A stretch of 17,691 bases of DNA from Candidatus Aenigmatarchaeota archaeon (GCA_030634615.1 DAOWAL010000007.1:1-17691); one strand, 5' to 3'; positions 7,031 to 15,301 are shown, numbered from the stretch's first letter. The notes: generated from the sequence alone by a model not told the origin. Program-made: numbers and translations.

Positions 7031-7065
7031 CATTATTATTAATTATAAATCAGGATGTGAAGCAT

Positions 7066-7455
7066 ATGAAAAGTAAAGATATCATGTTTGGAATATTACT
7101 GATAATAATCATAATAACAGTAAGCATATCAGGATGTGTTCAGTCAAGTCCAATTGTAAATGCTGATGAAATAACAAATTTTGATGAATGTCTTGCTGCA
7201 GGATACCCAGCAATGGAAAGTTATCCAAGACAATGCGCAGTTCCTGGAGGAGAAACATTCACAGAAAAAATAACATCTGGTGCAAATATTGCAAATCCGG
7301 CATCAGTGTACTGCGAACAGAACGGTGGTGTTTTCCAGGCATATGAAACAGATGAAGGAACTATCGGTTACTGTGCGATACCTGACGGAAGAGTATGCGA
7401 AGAATGGGTATATTTTAACAGCGACGGAACTGAATGCACTGAACTTGAGGGGTAA
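7066..7455 (+). CDS. DUF333 domain lipoprotein
   Basis: This is a 129-residue exported lipoprotein. A hydrophobic signal (residues 6-22) ends in the lipobox ISGC, with lipidation at C24. Residues 38-66 carry the motif NFDECLAAGYPAMESYPRQC, a module often found at the N-terminus of small lipoproteins in archaea and candidate-phylum bacteria. Residues 75-124 are a DUF333 domain: NPASVYCEQNGG, GYCAIPDGRVCEEW and a final C124. DUF333 is sometimes labelled hemolysin-like, but no activity is established. Six cysteines follow the lipid anchor (42, 57, 83, 103, 111, 124), an even number that suggests disulfides. A GTG at 7015 would add 17 residues, but it precedes the TATA box, so ATG 7066 is chosen. 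A hairpin terminator spans the stop codon. The gene converges with the giant surface-protein gene. Confidence 0.88.
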   Translation: MKSKDIMFGILLIIIIITVSISGCVQSSPIVNADEITNFDECLAAGYPAMESYPRQCAVPGGETFTEKITSGANIANPASVYCEQNGGVFQAYETDEGTIGYCAIPDGRVCEEWVYFNSDGTECTELEG

Positions 7456-7475
7456 ACACTCCTCGTATTTTTCTT
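7447..7475 (+). terminator. Hairpin and T-rich tail spanning the stop of the DUF333 gene
   Basis: GAGGGG (7447-7452) can pair with CTCCTC (7459-7464) using one G-T pair. The loop TAAACA starts with bases of the stop codon (7453-7455), and GTATTTTTCTTTT follows. Confidence 0.5.
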
Positions 7476-7506
7476 TTATTATTCTATTCGTGTGACTATC
7501 TTTGGT

Positions 7507-7540
7507 AAAAATAAAGGGATTGCCCTCTTAAGATGAGGGC
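7507..7540 (-). terminator. Hairpin spanning the stop of the giant surface-protein gene
   Basis: On the minus strand GCCCTC (7540-7535) pairs perfectly with GAGGGC (7527-7522). The loop ATCTTAA contains the stop codon TAA (7530-7528). A T-rich tail including TTTATTTTT follows (7515-7507). Confidence 0.6.
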
Positions 7541-10500
7541 CTTAATGATGGTGCACTAGGTATTAATTTGAGTCCTGAAGATTTTTTGCTTCTCTTTTTC
7601 ATTACACCCACGACAACCACAGCAATTATTACAACTATTATGACTGGTACACCTATGAGCATCAGTGTTTCCATGTCAAACTCAAATGATGTCGATGATG
7701 CAGGTATTTCTGTATCAATTGCATCAGGTACCTCTGATGTATCTGCTGTATCGTCAGTTGGTTCAGCAGGTGTGTCTGTCGTGTCTGTTGTATCGTCTTC
7801 TTCTGCTGGCGGTGGTGCAAATCCACCTGGTGTATCACCACCAGGAGTTCCGCCAGGACTTCCTGGATCCTGTGTTACAGTTGAACCAAAGTATACGGAG
7901 AACCCAAGATGATCAGATGGTACTGTGAATAGTGTACATCCTAGACTTGAGTCGTATGTTGGTCCGCTTATCACATAGCTTGTCACATCTGTACAGTCGC
8001 TCACGCTGACGGCACTTTCGTTGTAACAGTGGTAAAGCCTTGTGACCTCGCCGGGCACACAAAGTTCAATCGATTTCGGATTGAGTTCGAGCTTTATGTC
8101 TTCCCATTTGTCGTGATCCATACCGATATATTTTATTCCGGCACCAGTTTCATTTACATGCAGTTCCCCAGAACCTATGTTTGTCTTGTTTGTATCAATT
8201 ACTCCAGTTGCAGTCATGTTGTTGAACGTCATTGACCAGGACGCTTCGGTGTTTTCTATTTTCATTTTCATATCCTTTGCCTGGTCGTAGTCCATTTTGT
8301 AACCGCCCTGACCACCGCATGATTTTTCTGCAAAACCAGTACCGAAGTCCCACTGCATATCAACTCCTCCAAGGAATGGGTCGCCTGGTGGTGGAGCGTA
8401 TTCAATGTCGAACACGGGCTTGCACTTTAGACCACATGAGCTTATATTCGCCTCTGTTGTGAAATTTGCACATGTGCTAATACCACAGTTTCCATTCTTA
8501 TCACATACTGTGATTTTGTAGAAGTATGTAGTCACATTGTCCAGTGCGTATCCAAGACTAAACTGATCTAATGGACCATCGTGCCATAATTTGTACTGCG
8601 GTATGTTTGGATCAGTTATTCCAATATCAAGTATTGTTGTGTTAAGTGTTGTACATGTACTGTCGTTCCTGTAGAAAGACACAGTTCCGTTTGCAGGCTC
8701 GCTTGTATCATATTTTATGAATGCCCCGTCAGGGAATGTGCTGACTTCCTTTCTTGTTACAGTAGGTGCGGTTACATCGTCACCGCTTGCCTGGAAATCG
8801 AATATTTCACCGCCACATATAGGCATGAAGGCACAGTCAGAATCATCGCAGTTTGTAAAGCCATCCATATCCTCGTCTCCTGGTCCAAAGCAGTCCTCAA
8901 ACATCATTCCGCCAAATTGTTTTATGAATTTGCAATCGGGATCTTTTTCTGGCGGAAGACCGTCACCATCCATGTCGACAAATCCAAAACAGTCTTCCAC
9001 TGAAAAGTCTATTGCTCCGGGAGTGTATACTCCTTCCACAACATCAACAGCAGCTCCTGTACTCGGATTAAGGCTGATTGCGTATATGTACATGTCGTGT
9101 GTTAAATCGAAATTTCCAGATTCGAAAAGGCTGCCTTTGTCAATCATTACAACAGCTCCATGTGCTTCAGCGCACATTATTTTTTTCATTGTGAAAACCT
9201 TTATGCTGCTTGTTTCCCAGTTACTATTAACACACTTGTACTTGGACAGCTTTTCTTTATCTGAAACTGTGGATTCGAGCACTATTTTGTATTCGTAACC
9301 ATTTCCGTAATTATTACTTGCACTGCACCCGCCTGTTCTCAAACCATCACTGTCAATATATGCTTCCATTTTAACAGGGGTTTCTCCGCTTCCTTCCTGT
9401 GGTTCTGACGGTGGTACACCCACATCCCCCATTTCTATTATCCATTCACCATTACATGTCGCGGCATCAACCATGCTTCTCATCCGTACTCCGATACCGA
9501 GCATGTCAAAATCGTCCTTTACTCCAAGTCCGCAAATGTCTGTTGTATTTGTTTTGTTGGCTTCATTGCATTCATCAAATCCGACAATTACTGGCGGTGT
9601 ATCCATTGTTTTAAATGCCATACTTGCACCTGCAGGATCGCACCATCCTGTAAACTGCTTACATCCTGCAATATCAGAACAATTATCGTATCCTTGACTG
9701 GTGTTATACATGCACACACTCTCACATTCATTCCATGGTGTCCACACACATCCAAATGCAGATTCATTTTCACACGCTTCCTGCGCAATTGTCAAGTTCA
9801 TATCATTATCAATTTTTGCTTTCATACCTATGTCAAAACATCCGTATGCTTTGTTCTCACAAAATCCACCCTTTCCAGAGTAAGGATCCTCCATCCACGT
9901 ACAGTTGCCATCAGTTTCACACTCCGTTTGTGTCCAGTAGTTGCCCATGCAGTCAATTTCAAAGAATGTCTCGTTGTTAAAGTCTGGTTCACATCCGCCA
10001 TCACCGAACTGAGTTGAAGCATCTGACCACATGCATGGTTGACCAGTTTCGCATGTGCTCTGGTCAGTATTATCGTATTTGAAGCAGTCCTCAGACGTTG
10101 TCATATTAGGTTCACACCAGCCTTCAACCCAATCACAGTTATTGTTTGAAGCGCATGAATTATTATCTGAAAGTCCAAAACATTTTGGTTCACAGAATCC
10201 GCCATTTGGTGAATTTTGATCATACATCCACTGACAGTATTGCTGATTGTTTTCTGATGTACACAATGCCTGGCTGTTCATAGTGGAATTGTGGCATATT
10301 GCAAACATTTTAAATTCACACCACCCACCGCCAAATGGGTTGTTTGGATCATCTATCCACTGGCATTCACCAGTACAACCGCCCTGCTGTTTACCAAAAC
10401 ATGATTCCATTCTGGTTTTGTTTATATCACATCGTCCGCCCATTGTTTTGTAAGTACATGCACCGTTTTGGTTGTTACATCCAGACTGGTTCTGATCATA

Positions 10501-13500
10501 CTGCCAGCATACCTCTGAAGGGTGCCCGCACCATTGCCCGCCAAATGGATCCTGCACAATATTACAGTTTATCGGTGATCCTGGCATTGTCTGACTAATT
10601 ACACAAAGAGTTAGGTTGGTGTCATATTTCCAGCATTCATGCATCATACCGCCTTCACCACATTCCGGTGCAAAGAAGCAGTCACTGTCATCACAATCTA
10701 CAAGTTCATCATTGTCATCGTCTTTGCCATTGAAACATATTTCCTCATTTGCAAAGTTTACAGGCATACATATTTTATCTGAAGTGTCCCACTTACATTT
10801 ACTGGCAGAACCAAGACCGTATGCAGAACACTCGCTTTCATCACATTCAAAACAACTTTCATTACATGTCTTGGCACTCTGATCCGTGCATGCACCATTG
10901 CTTATGTTTGCAAGATTTGTAACCCACTTACAATCAGAATTACTTTCAAGACATGATATTTTTGTTTCTGGTTTTACAGTTTTTGGATCATCATTGATTT
11001 CATTGCATGCAAAACAGTTACTGTCACAGCCGCCTGCCTGTGCAGCTGTCGATTTGAAATCGCAATATCCAAATCCATTTTGTGCATACTGGTTTTCCTC
11101 GAATTCACATGTAGCAGGAGATGTCTCACATGCGGTTCTTGCAGTACCAAGGTCTAGCCAGTTCCCCCCTGTTTCATTAAATTCGCATGCCCAGCAGGAT
11201 TTCTTACATATTTCTTTTGAGAACCCACTACCAACTTCGCACCAGCATTCACTTTTTAATATATCGTCTGTCACATTGGCAGTTCCGTTGTCGTCACAAT
11301 ATGTGTCACATGTCCATTTACCCTTTGCTTTTTCACAAAGTCCTTGTGTTTTTATATCATTAAATCCACCACCAGAACCAACGACATCGTCCATCTTAAA
11401 TGTGCAATACTGACCATCCCACACACACGGCATAAACCATGGACTACCTGCTATATCATTACAAATCTTTTCGCTTGTATATGAAATGTAATCATCACAG
11501 AAGCTTCCACCCTCTGGTGGTTTTTGTAGATTATCATAACATGATTTATCTGCCTGATCCGTTGTACAGGTTTCGTTTCTCCATCTGCAACAAGATGCCA
11601 AAGCAGGAAGTGTATTACAAAGTTCCTGATTTGTTATGTTTTCACATTGTACAGTATTATCTTCCATTCCAATCTTATTGTCGCATGTGTTGTTTCCCGT
11701 GTAATTACATATAGTGACATTGCTACAACTCTCATTGGATACATCGAATAACCAGCACTTGGGGTTGAACATCATCATATCATCTGTAAAGCCCTGTTCT
11801 CCGAAATCACCTGGTTGTTTGCATTCGTCTGTTTGCCAGTCATAGAAACAGTAGAATGTGTCCATACATCCTTTGCTATTACCATCGTATTGTGAACAGC
11901 TTCCCGTTACCGGATCGCAAAGACCGTTATTATATGTACAGTTCAGCGGGCTCGTTATGGTGTAATTGGTACAATTGGCCGATTGGTCATCCCAGTTCCA
12001 GCAACCTGCTTCCTCACACATCGGATCGTTCCATACACATGTAATATTATCGCTTACGTTTTCACATGATGCCTGATCGCCATAGAAATCCCAACATCTG
12101 ATCTCTTCACACCACTCCCATGTTTCAGTTCTCCATGTACAGCTAGTTGCATCACCGCAACCGCTTTGGTTGGTGTCATGCTGCCAGCAGCCTTGCTCAT
12201 AACAATATTCATATGTTGAATCCCATGAACAACCTTCAGTCGATTCACAACTTCCCTGGTCGAACTGGTCCCAGCAACCTTCTTCATAACACCATCCGCC
12301 TGAACCAGTATCCCAGTAACAATTATCCGCTTCACAGCTTGTCAGGTTTTGAGCATCCCAGCAGCCTTTTTTGAAACAATATCCCCATGTATAATCCCAG
12401 TCACACGCAGAGTTTCCAAGACATGTATCATTTGTTACGTTGTTCCAGCAACCTTCTTCTTCGCACCATCCAGCTCCATATTCCCAGAAACATGTGCTGT
12501 TGTAAAGCTCACATGTATCATTGTCCATGAAATTCCAGCAGCCTTCTTCGTAACAGTAACTTCCGCCAACATCCCACTTACATTTAGAGCTAAGGTTTAC
12601 GCAGTCATCTTCGCTGGTGTAATCCCAGCAGCCTTTTTCGTAACAGTAATTGTATGTCGAATCCCATACACAACTACTGTGATTTGTCAAACATGACGTA
12701 TTTGTTCCATAGTTCCAGCAACCAAGGTCGTAGCACCATCCTGAAATGGACCATTCACAATCGGATTCAGCATTGCAGGTATCGCTTGCCGTGTAAGACC
12801 AACAACCCTCTTTGTAACAATAGTTGTTTTGAGAATCCCATGCACAACCACTGGCATTGTTTGTTATACACTGTGCGTTTGTCGTGTAATCCCAGCAACC
12901 CTGTTCGTAACAATAATCGTACTCTTCGTTCCACAGACATCCCCTGAAAGCCTGCTGTGTACACGTTTCACTGGTATTGTAATCCCAGCAACCTTCCTTG
13001 TAACACCATCCGCCACTTCCGTTCACATCACTCCACAGACATCCGGTAGCATTGATACAATCACCCTGATTGTAGTAATCCCAGCAGCCTACTTCATTAC
13101 AGTATCCAGTGTTTTCCCATCCACAGCCGCTGTTTTCGTTTTCAGTGCAGCTTGCAGAACCACAACATTCTGTCTGGGTGTTCCTGCTTCCGCATCCGAC
13201 TTTGTAGCAATTCCCGCCCCATGTGCAATTTGCTCCCTGGGCAAGACATCCGCTTTCATTGCTGTCCCACTGCCAGCAACTGTATATATAATCACCATAA
13301 CAGGAAGAACTCCAGTTACATTCACTTTCTGCCAAACATGTAGCGTTTGTCTGGAAATTCCAGCAGTCTTTCATATTACACATGCCCTGAGAATTCCATG
13401 TACAACCACTTGTCAAATCACAGGTATCATTATCAGTATTATAGTTCCAGCAACCAATCTTCTGACAACTCCATCCATCCCATGTACAATTAAGATCAGG

Positions 13501-15087
13501 GTATTGGTAACATGTAGCGTTTGTCTGGAAATTCCAGCAGCTTATTTCTTCACAATATGTCCACTGATCATTCCACTGGCAACCTGTTGAGTTATCACAG
13601 GTTGTTTTACTGTTATAGTTCCAGCACCCTGGCTCAGTACACCATCCAGATCCGCCCCAAAGGCAGGTTTTTCCGGTGGCGCCGGTGCATGCACTTTCAT
13701 TATTGTATTCCCAGCAGCCCTGATCAAAACATGAACCAGAAGTAACCCATTCACAATTAGCGGACTGGTTACATGCGGTTTGATTGTTTTGGTAATCCCA
13801 GCAACCCGGTTCGTAGCAGTTGCTTCCGCCCCATGTACAAGTACTGCTTGCATTACATACTGTTTCATTTTTACTCCAGCAACCTTCTTCGTAACAATAT
13901 CCATTAGAATTATACTGATCCGGTGGCTGCCAAGCACAATCGCTCATTCCGGTGCAGTCACCTTCACTAAATGCGTTCCAGCATGCTTCTTCTTCACACC
14001 AGCCATGGCCTGTCATCCATGTACAGTCTGCTATTGCCGCGCATGCTGTACTGTTTTGTCCATCCCAGCAACCTCCCTTGTCACATCTCTGATCATATTC
14101 GTACCATGTGCATCCTCCAAGAGCCTCGCATCCTGTCTGATCACCGTTGTAATCCCAGCAACCTTGTTCAATGCACATTCCCCAGCCACAATTAGAATCG
14201 CCGTCACATGCACCCTGTGTACTGTGCTGCATACAGTTCTCTCCACCAGGACCTTTACCAAAACATTCCTCACGCCACGTACAACTCAAACCAAGTAATG
14301 CACCATTTGTAGTACAAGTTGAATTATCGGTACCGCTTGAAATAAAACAATCCTTTGGTTCACAATGTAACCCGTCCCAATAACATCCGGCACCTTCACA
14401 ACCTGTTCTTTCATTATAGTTCCAGCAGCTTTCCGAGTCCATACAGAAACTTCCCCATTCATCAACCTGCCATTCACAGCCTTCTGCTGCTACACATCCT
14501 GCCTGATTACCGTCATAATTCCAGCAGCCTTCTTCTGCACAGAATTCATTTTCTCTCCATTTACAGTCCGATGAAGCATCACAATTAGTAGAGTCCATGT
14601 AACCCCAGCAACCACTACTCTCCATGCAACTCCAGCCATCCCATGCACAGCCATCTGAAACATGCTGTTCACATGTGATTTTATCATAGTAATTCCAGCA
14701 GTTTATTTCACCGCAAAAGGAACTTCCGTCCCATTTGCAGCCAGAAGATTCACATGTATTATTATCAGTATAATACCAGCATGATTGAGAGTTTTCACAC
14801 CATCCGCCTGAAGCCTGAGTCTTCCATTCACATGCTAAACCTGAGGAGGCGGCACTATCGCATGATGCTTGGTCGTGGTAATCCCAGCATCCTATCTGGT
14901 AACAAAAATGCCCCCATGGATCCCAATTACAATCGTTATAGCTGTCGCACAGAGTTTTATTGCCATCATATAACCAACAATCAGTTGCAGCAGCAAACGA
15001 AGAAGAAGCCATGAAAACAAAACACAAAACGAATATAATAGAAATAGTAAATATCGACTTATACCAAGCGAAATTCAAATTAACCAC
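7528..15087 (-). CDS. Giant Cys-rich repeat surface protein, C-terminally anchored
   Basis: This 2519-residue protein is probably a disulfide-bonded cell-surface adhesin or stalk. Residues 1-34 are a signal peptide (hydrophobic 11-26, SSSFAAA cleavage region). Residues 37-1110 hold about 34 tandem four-cysteine repeats. Residues 1111-1484 are Cys-rich but irregular, with three C-[FW]-x-C units. Residues 1448-1470 carry an Asp-rich motif (FNGKDDDNDELVDCDDSDC) seen in many secreted proteins. About nine related repeats follow at 1485-1819. Residues 1820-2030 look globular, two more Asp-rich motifs lie near 2030-2095, and an FnIII-like domain lies near 2104-2210. A beta-rich region follows, then a Pro/Gly and Thr/Asp stalk (2407-2467), a membrane helix (2475-2496) and a basic tail. 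N-x-S/T sites are abundant, so N-glycosylation is likely. The start is uncertain: GTG 15087 gives the longest frame, but GAGGGGTGG at 15093-15085 would suit TTG 15078. I know of no named family for the repeats. Confidence 0.93.
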   Translation of the reverse strand: MVNLNFAWYKSIFTISIIFVLCFVFMASSSFAAATDCWLYDGNKTLCDSYNDCNWDPWGHFCYQIGCWDYHDQASCDSAASSGLACEWKTQASGGWCENSQSCWYYTDNNTCESSGCKWDGSSFCGEINCWNYYDKITCEQHVSDGCAWDGWSCMESSGCWGYMDSTNCDASSDCKWRENEFCAEEGCWNYDGNQAGCVAAEGCEWQVDEWGSFCMDSESCWNYNERTGCEGAGCYWDGLHCEPKDCFISSGTDNSTCTTNGALLGLSCTWREECFGKGPGGENCMQHSTQGACDGDSNCGWGMCIEQGCWDYNGDQTGCEALGGCTWYEYDQRCDKGGCWDGQNSTACAAIADCTWMTGHGWCEEEACWNAFSEGDCTGMSDCAWQPPDQYNSNGYCYEEGCWSKNETVCNASSTCTWGGSNCYEPGCWDYQNNQTACNQSANCEWVTSGSCFDQGCWEYNNESACTGATGKTCLWGGSGWCTEPGCWNYNSKTTCDNSTGCQWNDQWTYCEEISCWNFQTNATCYQYPDLNCTWDGWSCQKIGCWNYNTDNDTCDLTSGCTWNSQGMCNMKDCWNFQTNATCLAESECNWSSSCYGDYIYSCWQWDSNESGCLAQGANCTWGGNCYKVGCGSRNTQTECCGSASCTENENSGCGWENTGYCNEVGCWDYYNQGDCINATGCLWSDVNGSGGWCYKEGCWDYNTSETCTQQAFRGCLWNEEYDYCYEQGCWDYTTNAQCITNNASGCAWDSQNNYCYKEGCWSYTASDTCNAESDCEWSISGWCYDLGCWNYGTNTSCLTNHSSCVWDSTYNYCYEKGCWDYTSEDDCVNLSSKCKWDVGGSYCYEEGCWNFMDNDTCELYNSTCFWEYGAGWCEEEGCWNNVTNDTCLGNSACDWDYTWGYCFKKGCWDAQNLTSCEADNCYWDTGSGGWCYEEGCWDQFDQGSCESTEGCSWDSTYEYCYEQGCWQHDTNQSGCGDATSCTWRTETWEWCEEIRCWDFYGDQASCENVSDNITCVWNDPMCEEAGCWNWDDQSANCTNYTITSPLNCTYNNGLCDPVTGSCSQYDGNSKGCMDTFYCFYDWQTDECKQPGDFGEQGFTDDMMMFNPKCWLFDVSNESCSNVTICNYTGNNTCDNKIGMEDNTVQCENITNQELCNTLPALASCCRWRNETCTTDQADKSCYDNLQKPPEGGSFCDDYISYTSEKICNDIAGSPWFMPCVWDGQYCTFKMDDVVGSGGGFNDIKTQGLCEKAKGKWTCDTYCDDNGTANVTDDILKSECWCEVGSGFSKEICKKSCWACEFNETGGNWLDLGTARTACETSPATCEFEENQYAQNGFGYCDFKSTAAQAGGCDSNCFACNEINDDPKTVKPETKISCLESNSDCKWVTNLANISNGACTDQSAKTCNESCFECDESECSAYGLGSASKCKWDTSDKICMPVNFANEEICFNGKDDDNDELVDCDDSDCFFAPECGEGGMMHECWKYDTNLTLCVISQTMPGSPINCNIVQDPFGGQWCGHPSEVCWQYDQNQSGCNNQNGACTYKTMGGRCDINKTRMESCFGKQQGGCTGECQWIDDPNNPFGGGWCEFKMFAICHNSTMNSQALCTSENNQQYCQWMYDQNSPNGGFCEPKCFGLSDNNSCASNNNCDWVEGWCEPNMTTSEDCFKYDNTDQSTCETGQPCMWSDASTQFGDGGCEPDFNNETFFEIDCMGNYWTQTECETDGNCTWMEDPYSGKGGFCENKAYGCFDIGMKAKIDNDMNLTIAQEACENESAFGCVWTPWNECESVCMYNTSQGYDNCSDIAGCKQFTGWCDPAGASMAFKTMDTPPVIVGFDECNEANKTNTTDICGLGVKDDFDMLGIGVRMRSMVDAATCNGEWIIEMGDVGVPPSEPQEGSGETPVKMEAYIDSDGLRTGGCSASNNYGNGYEYKIVLESTVSDKEKLSKYKCVNSNWETSSIKVFTMKKIMCAEAHGAVVMIDKGSLFESGNFDLTHDMYIYAISLNPSTGAAVDVVEGVYTPGAIDFSVEDCFGFVDMDGDGLPPEKDPDCKFIKQFGGMMFEDCFGPGDEDMDGFTNCDDSDCAFMPICGGEIFDFQASGDDVTAPTVTRKEVSTFPDGAFIKYDTSEPANGTVSFYRNDSTCTTLNTTILDIGITDPNIPQYKLWHDGPLDQFSLGYALDNVTTYFYKITVCDKNGNCGISTCANFTTEANISSCGLKCKPVFDIEYAPPPGDPFLGGVDMQWDFGTGFAEKSCGGQGGYKMDYDQAKDMKMKIENTEASWSMTFNNMTATGVIDTNKTNIGSGELHVNETGAGIKYIGMDHDKWEDIKLELNPKSIELCVPGEVTRLYHCYNESAVSVSDCTDVTSYVISGPTYDSSLGCTLFTVPSDHLGFSVYFGSTVTQDPGSPGGTPGGDTPGGFAPPPAEEDDTTDTTDTPAEPTDDTADTSEVPDAIDTEIPASSTSFEFDMETLMLIGVPVIIVVIIAVVVVGVMKKRSKKSSGLKLIPSAPSLRPSS
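7605..7871 (-). other. Acidic stalk and C-terminal membrane anchor of the giant protein
   Basis: Residues 2407-2467 begin DPGSPGGTPGGDTPGG and run into Asp/Thr-rich sequence (EEDDTTDTTDTPAEPTDD), an extended and possibly O-glycosylated spacer. Residues 2475-2496 are an uninterrupted hydrophobic helix followed by KKRSKK, which marks the cytoplasmic side. The body of the protein is therefore outside the cell, held at its C-terminus. Confidence 0.85.
9631..10635 (-). repeat. Second block of diverged four-cysteine repeats
   Basis: Residues 1485-1819 of the giant protein contain about nine more copies related to the N-terminal motif, starting CWKYDTNLTLC and CWQYDQNQSGC. They differ by GGxWC or GGFCEP endings (PFGGQWC, PFGGGWCEFK, SPNGGFCEPK, GKGGFCENK) and longer spacing. 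This suggests an older or separately expanded set. Confidence 0.75.
11758..14979 (-). repeat. About 34 tandem coding repeats of roughly 90 bp
   Basis: These encode residues 37-1110 of the giant protein. The consensus is C-W-[ND]-[YF]-x(4-6)-C-x(4-9)-C-x-W-x(3-11)-C-x-E-x-G, usually ending YCYEEG or WCEEEG directly before the next CW. Examples start GCWDYHDQASC, GCWNYNSKTTC and GCWNFMDNDTC. Four cysteines per unit suggest two disulfides each. The bases are diverged between units while the cysteines and tryptophans are kept, so the array looks old and under selection. It is recognisable on the plus strand by recurring CCCAGCA words. Two units (near residues 245 and 600) are irregular, with extra cysteines. 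Confidence 0.88.
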
Positions 15088-15092
15088 CCCTC

Positions 15093-15117
15093 AGGTTAGA
15101 CCTAAAAAGACTAACCT
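15093..15117. promoter_or_regulatory. 7-bp inverted repeat between TATA and start of the giant gene
   Basis: AGGTTAG (15093-15099) and CTAACCT (15111-15117) flank 11 bases. On the minus strand the repeat lies between the TATA-like box (15117-15128) and the start codon, covering the expected transcription start near 15097. It could be an operator or a leader hairpin next to GAGGGGTGG. Confidence 0.45.
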
Positions 15118-15128
15118 AATTATTAAAA
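15117..15128 (-). promoter_or_regulatory. TATA-like box of the giant gene
   Basis: The minus strand reads TTTTAATAATTA, about 36 bases before GTG 15087 and 45 before TTG 15078. Unlike most genes here, this gene would have a short leader and a Shine-Dalgarno-like sequence (GAGGGGTGG, 15093-15085). Confidence 0.45.
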
Positions 15129-15163
15129 GTGTAATGAGTACTAATAAAGTTTTTTATAATAAC

Positions 15164-15183
15164 AAAAATGTTTAAACATTTTT
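15164..15183. promoter_or_regulatory. Perfect 20-bp palindrome upstream of the giant gene
   Basis: AAAAATGTTTAAACATTTTT is perfectly self-complementary. It lies about 36 bases upstream of the TATA-like box of the giant gene and about 75 bases from its start. It could be a dimeric regulator site. Because it lies just after the stop of the mini-ORF at 15188-15268, a weak AT-rich terminator is an alternative. Confidence 0.4.
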
Positions 15184-15187
15184 AAAA

Positions 15188-15268
15188 TTACAGACCCAAT
15201 TTCTGAAGTTCTCTATATCCAAGGTCAATTTCCTCACGGGTAATTTTTTCTTCAAATCTTTTAAGCAA
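15188..15268 (-). pseudogene. 26-codon mini-ORF, possible gene remnant
   Basis: From TTG 15268 this frame reads LKRFEEKITREEIDLGYREL and ends LQKLGL, stopping at TAA 15188-15190. The residues are strongly protein-like (charged, helical, with a typical final turn), unlike a random AT-rich frame. The frame is closed by TGA just upstream of the TTG. It could be the 3' end of a decayed gene or a very small intact gene. It overlaps the promoter region of the HAD gene on the other strand. No family is assigned. Confidence 0.25.
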
Positions 15269-15301
15269 ATACTGTCAATAGATATTAACTTGAATGATAT
15301 T

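Noticed and set aside
7015..7065. GTG 7015 as the start of the DUF333 lipoprotein
   Set aside because: It lies upstream of the TATA box and puts extra residues before a complete signal peptide that begins at ATG 7066.
12829..13590. Long plus-strand open frames opposite the giant gene (for example 12829-13590, 8717-9298, 10886-11413)
   Set aside because: They mirror the repeated Cys/Trp codons of the minus-strand gene. Their products are Thr/Ile/Pro-rich, without domains, starts or promoters.
11758..14979. CRISPR array or non-coding satellite
   Set aside because: The repeats are coding, diverged and of variable length, and they preserve Cys/Trp codons. There are no identical repeats with unique spacers.
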